Below are positions 39,488 through 41,133 of a stretch of DNA of 41,133 nucleotides, piece after piece. The stretch is from Oceanospirillum sp964342385 (GTDB lineage: Bacteria; Pseudomonadota; Gammaproteobacteria; Pseudomonadales; Halomonadaceae). The notes under the pieces were generated by a model that saw only the letters and a program-made list of their open reading frames with translations, was not told the DNA's origin and made no database searches. Position 1 is the stretch's first letter; the number at the start of each line of letters is the position of its first letter. Made by a program: the position numbers and the translations under genes. The stretch spans positions 1 through 41,133 of the forward strand of contig CAYFGP010000041.1 of assembly GCA_964342385.1 (NCBI GenBank). Direction: 5' to 3'.

Positions 39488-41133
39488 TTACTCTTCAAGA
39501 TAGGTATAACCGGCCAGGCCTTCTTCCAGCTCCTGAATAAAGGCCGCTTGTTCCTCGGTGCTTAAGTGGCTGGCAGCCAGTTGCTGCTGATAGCTTTGCA
39601 GTAACTTATCAGGATCAAAGTTAACGTATTCCAACACCTTGGCCACGGTATCGCCTTTGATAATCTGATTGATCTGCACCTGCCCCTGTTCATCCAGGGT
39701 GATATCGACAGAGTCGGTATCACCAAACAGGTTATGCAGATCACCCAGAATCTCCTGATACGCGCCCACCAGAAATACACCCAGTAGGCGTTGCTCTCCT
39801 TCCGGCCAAGCCGGTAACGGCAGAGTCGTTTCCAGTCCCTGGCCATCGACATAGAGATCAATCCGGCCATCGGAATCGCAGGTGATATCCTGAATCACAC
39901 CACGACGTAGCGGTGGTTGATGCAGTTGAGACAGTGGCAAAATAGGGAAGATCTGTTCTATGCCCCAGACATCGGGAATTGACTGGAACAGAGAGAAGTT
40001 GGCAAACAACTTATCCGCCAGCTTTTCATTCAGTTCATCCAGAATCTCCCGGTGAGCGCGGTTACGGGTGTTCAGCTGATTACGTAGCTGGGCGCAGGTA
40101 GAGGTGTACAGACGCTCTGCCAGAGAACGCTGACTTAGGTTGAGAATGCCCAGAGTATACATATCCTGAGCTTCCGACATGGACTGCACCACATCGTGAT
40201 AGCTTTCTACCAGAGAGCGTTCATCGGCCCCCTGCTTCACCAATTGATGCACACGCCACAGCTCCTGAATCACAGAGGCTTCATCGGCATCAATCTGCTC
40301 AGGTGCGGTAGTATCCGGCGATTCGATATCGATAATATCGGTAATCAACACCGCATGGTGGGCGGTAATGGCACGACCGGATTCGGTAATCAGATGTGGG
40401 TGGGGCAGCTCGTGGTTATGACACACCTCGCTGATCGCCTGCACCACGTTTTTAGCATACTCCTCCATGCTGTAGTTGATGGAACAGATGCTGCGTGAGC
40501 GGGTGCCCTCGTAATCGACACCCAGGCCGCCACCGACATCGACAAAACGAACATTAGCACCCAGCTGACACAATTCGTGATAGAAACGGCCACACTCTTT
40601 CAGTCCGCGCTGAATATCACGGATATTGGCGATCTGAGAGCCCAGATGGAAATGCAGCAGTTGCAGGCTATCCAGCGCATTGGCCTGTTCCAGCTGTTCT
40701 ACCAGCCATAGGATCTGAGTCGCTGACAGACCAAACTTGGATTTCTCACCACCGGTATTCTGCCAGTTGCCTTTACCGATTGAGGCCAGACGGGCACGGA
40801 CACCCAGGCGAGGTTTGACGCCGATTTTCTGGCTCTCTTCCAATACCAGCGCCAGCTCATTCATCTTCTCGATAACGATAAAGACACGGTGGCCTAGCTT
40901 CTCGCCCATCAGAGCCAGACGCACATATTCACGGTCCTTATAGCCATTGCAGACAATCACGGAGTCCCGCTGGCCGACCTGAGCCAATACGGCCAGCAGT
41001 TCAGGCTTACTACCGGCTTCCAGACCGACTCGGTTTTTGGAACGGGCCGAGGTGTTCAGAATCTCTTCCACCACGCGGCGCTGCTGGTTCACCTTAATGG
41101 GATAAACCGCAGTATAGCCACCCTGATAGTCCT
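39488..41133 (-). CDS. speA: Biosynthetic arginine decarboxylase, 5' end outside window
   Basis: SpeA decarboxylates arginine to agmatine, the first step of the agmatine route to putrescine; it is a PLP enzyme of fold type III. The open frame continues past the right edge of the window, so the N-terminus is missing. The most N-terminal part present includes GGYTAVYPIKVNQQRR, whose Lys is the PLP-binding lysine in E. coli SpeA. Further in are FHLGSQIANIRDI, DVGGGLGVDYEGTRS, LITESGRA, and in the C-terminal half FLVGAYQEILGDLHNLFGD, all characteristic. About 548 of the usual 630-660 residues are visible. The in-frame GTG at 41092 is not the start, since conserved sequence precedes it. No clear terminator follows the stop. 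Confidence 0.97.
   Translation of the reverse strand, partial: DYQGGYTAVYPIKVNQQRRVVEEILNTSARSKNRVGLEAGSKPELLAVLAQVGQRDSVIVCNGYKDREYVRLALMGEKLGHRVFIVIEKMNELALVLEESQKIGVKPRLGVRARLASIGKGNWQNTGGEKSKFGLSATQILWLVEQLEQANALDSLQLLHFHLGSQIANIRDIQRGLKECGRFYHELCQLGANVRFVDVGGGLGVDYEGTRSRSICSINYSMEEYAKNVVQAISEVCHNHELPHPHLITESGRAITAHHAVLITDIIDIESPDTTAPEQIDADEASVIQELWRVHQLVKQGADERSLVESYHDVVQSMSEAQDMYTLGILNLSQRSLAERLYTSTCAQLRNQLNTRNRAHREILDELNEKLADKLFANFSLFQSIPDVWGIEQIFPILPLSQLHQPPLRRGVIQDITCDSDGRIDLYVDGQGLETTLPLPAWPEGEQRLLGVFLVGAYQEILGDLHNLFGDTDSVDITLDEQGQVQINQIIKGDTVAKVLEYVNFDPDKLLQSYQQQLAASHLSTEEQAAFIQELEEGLAGYTYLEE

Overview
The window is a dense stretch of gammaproteobacterial chromosome of roughly balanced base composition. 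It is most like the replication-origin neighbourhood of Pseudomonas/Oceanospirillales relatives. From memory of Pseudomonas aeruginosa gene order, three blocks are recognisable: gyrB ... gmhB-glyS-glyQ-(late lipid A acyltransferase)-trkA-rsmB-fmt-def / lysM-dprA-tsaC-hemF-aroE; prlC-yheV; and thrB-DUF2782-polA. Two GGDEF proteins, a Kdo kinase and an origin region without plant- or host-specific genes suggest an aquatic, LPS-bearing gammaproteobacterium, probably of the Oceanospirillales. The genus cannot be fixed from this sequence alone.

Layout. 1-5.1 kb: 3' end of gyrB, then gmhB, glyS and glyQ on the minus strand. 5.4-10.4 kb: an envelope block made of a secreted PAP2-like protein and Kdo kinase (minus) diverging from a GT9 heptosyltransferase, WaaA and an LpxL-type acyltransferase (plus). 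Together these would build and phosphorylate the lipid A-Kdo-heptose inner core. 10.5-17.9 kb: a diguanylate cyclase, the TrkH/TrkA potassium system, and rsmB-fmt-def (minus), with a recognisable promoter ahead of def. 18-24.4 kb: LysM protein, dprA, tsaC, hemF, a cytoplasmic DsbA-like oxidoreductase and aroE (plus). 24.5-27.2 kb: a small membrane protein coupled to an M48 lipoprotein protease, a Spy/CpxP-like chaperone with a CpxR-box-like promoter, and a gamma-carbonic anhydrase (minus). 27.4-29.9 kb: prlC and a zinc-ribbon protein. 29.9-31.2 kb: a small accessory island (RelE-like toxin, ribbon-helix-helix antitoxin, an endonuclease/exonuclease/phosphatase-family protein). 31.2-35.6 kb: thrB, DUF2782, polA. 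36-39.4 kb: a PAS-GGDEF-EAL sensor and an exported LEA-like amphipathic protein. 39.5 kb to the end: speA, cut by the window edge.

Most of the window is housekeeping. I found no CRISPR array, prophage, insertion sequence, tRNA or rRNA. The parts that merit a second look are regulatory or small: overlapping divergent start codons at kdkA/GT9, a CpxR-like box placed correctly over a promoter with no -35, a three-unit 9-bp operator at the toxin-antitoxin promoter, a 16-bp tandem repeat array behind polA, a long leader on the diguanylate cyclase gene, and two exported proteins whose function is not obvious. I do not see a convincing new multigene system.
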